DNA from: Diphasiastrum complanatum
Lineage: Eukaryota; Streptophyta; Lycopodiopsida; Lycopodiales; Lycopodiaceae
DNA length: 64,000 bases
Assembly: GCA_029204225.1 (NCBI GenBank)
Contig: CM055104.1
Span: 24,753,285 to 24,817,284 of the forward strand
Direction: 5' to 3'
Shown: piece after piece, positions 63,464-64,000 of the stretch
How the letters are laid out: the number at the start of each line of letters is the position of its first letter
Position numbering within the stretch: the stretch's first letter is position 1
Translations under genes and position numbers: made by a program
The notes under the pieces: model-generated
What the model saw: only the letters and a program-made list of their open reading frames with translations
What the model was told of the DNA's origin: nothing
The model's database searches: none

Positions 63464-64000
63464 ATTTTTGCCAATTTCTCACTCCTTCTCAAAAAATAGC
63501 TTGGAAAGGTACTAGATCACTTGAAAAGTTTGTAAATCTTTTTGAGTGGATTCTTTGGTATGCATAAAAAGTGGAGGTCATCCAAGGGATCCATCATAGC
63601 AGAACCCTCACCATATCCATGATAAGATCTCTTTGGTAGAGATCTCTTGCCAATGCCTTTGAAGAGTGCTCCACCAATATGCCACTATGATCATGGGCTT
63701 CCTCCATGCTTGATGATGATCTGTGCTTTGAAAGTTCCACTTGCATGATGGATGCACCATAAATAGAGAAATTTGAGGCTTCCAAGCCTCATAAGGATCA
63801 TGGAGATCAAGATCATAAGATGTGAAACAATGATTATTATCAAGATTGTGCTTTCTAGCTTGACTAGTCCACATACAATGAACTATATCCATGATGGATC
63901 TAATCTTGATATCAAAGACTATCTTGATATTTTTTAGGCTAGTTACTCTCTCAAGGATGTAAGTGTCCACTTTGGATGCTTCACTTAATCTCAAGAGGAG
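63464..64000 (-). mobile_element. Element K internal edge
   Basis: Sequence just inside the polypurine tract of element K. The 128-residue frame 63994-63608 (LERVTSLKNIKIVFDIKIRS and so on) has no retroelement motif, and no RNase H end is found where an autonomous copia would have one. Element K may therefore be non-autonomous like element N, though the two internal regions are not obviously similar. It runs off the window. Confidence 0.4.

Noticed and set aside
63608-63994. 128-residue minus-strand frame as a gene
   Set aside because: No domain or composition bias typical of coding DNA; better seen as the interior edge of element K.

Overview
The window looks like repeat-rich nuclear DNA of a land plant with a large genome. 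It is AT-rich, has long (CT)n, (GA)n and (CA)n tracts, and is packed with decayed Ty1/copia retrotransposons that use a plant-type initiator-Met tRNA primer site (TGGTATCAGAGC). CACTA (En/Spm) transposase remnants, a small inverted-repeat element and one Ty3/gypsy scrap are also present. The species cannot be told from the sequence. I found no host gene that I can name, no rRNA or tRNA gene and no CRISPR array. Every recognisable coding region belongs to a mobile element, and every one is broken by stops, frameshifts, truncations or internal deletions.

Layout, left half. 122-490 is a copia integrase scrap (+). 490-4311 is copia A (-) with its 3' LTR and no integrase catalytic core. 4797-5126 is a short array of near-perfect palindromes. 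7775-10376 is a complete non-autonomous LTR element (element N) with 5-bp target duplications; its flanks carry a recurring CGAGAGTTA motif. 11030-11258 is a gag scrap. 11259-14204 is copia B (-). 15674-16010 is a gypsy RT scrap. 16206-18190 is copia C (-). 18312-19587 is the 3' end of copia D (-). 19588-23930 is copia E (+). 24460-25510 is a patchwork of integrase, CACTA and LTR pieces. 26640-28690 is copia F (+).

Layout, right half. 29710-31260 is a CACTA transposase C-terminal half (-). 31384-32224 is a second 3' end of family D, which abuts a CACTA terminus at 32225. 33300-34420 is a second CACTA transposase (-) without its catalytic middle. 35430-36640 is a tandem array of exon-like cassettes interleaved with (CT)n. 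37987-42265 is copia G (+) with both LTRs but no RT or RNase H. 42656-46640 is copia H (-), with a roughly 0.5-kb inverted-repeat element inside its gag. 46640-52729 is largely unassigned. 52730-54549 holds two gag-end remnants, one fused in frame to integrase. 54550-62590 is a nest: copia I (55201-60820, both LTRs, target duplication CAAAG) sits inside the 3' LTR of copia J (-), which itself sits in an integrase scrap. 62600-64000 is the 3' LTR and internal edge of element K (-).

How the parts relate: the window records repeated nesting and deletion of copia elements. LTRs of several distinct families share a CACACGTGTG-type palindrome, and the K LTR carries a 33-bp-period array of CCAAT boxes. 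These, the palindrome array near 5 kb and the exon-like cassettes near 36 kb are the signals least explained by ordinary transposon decay.
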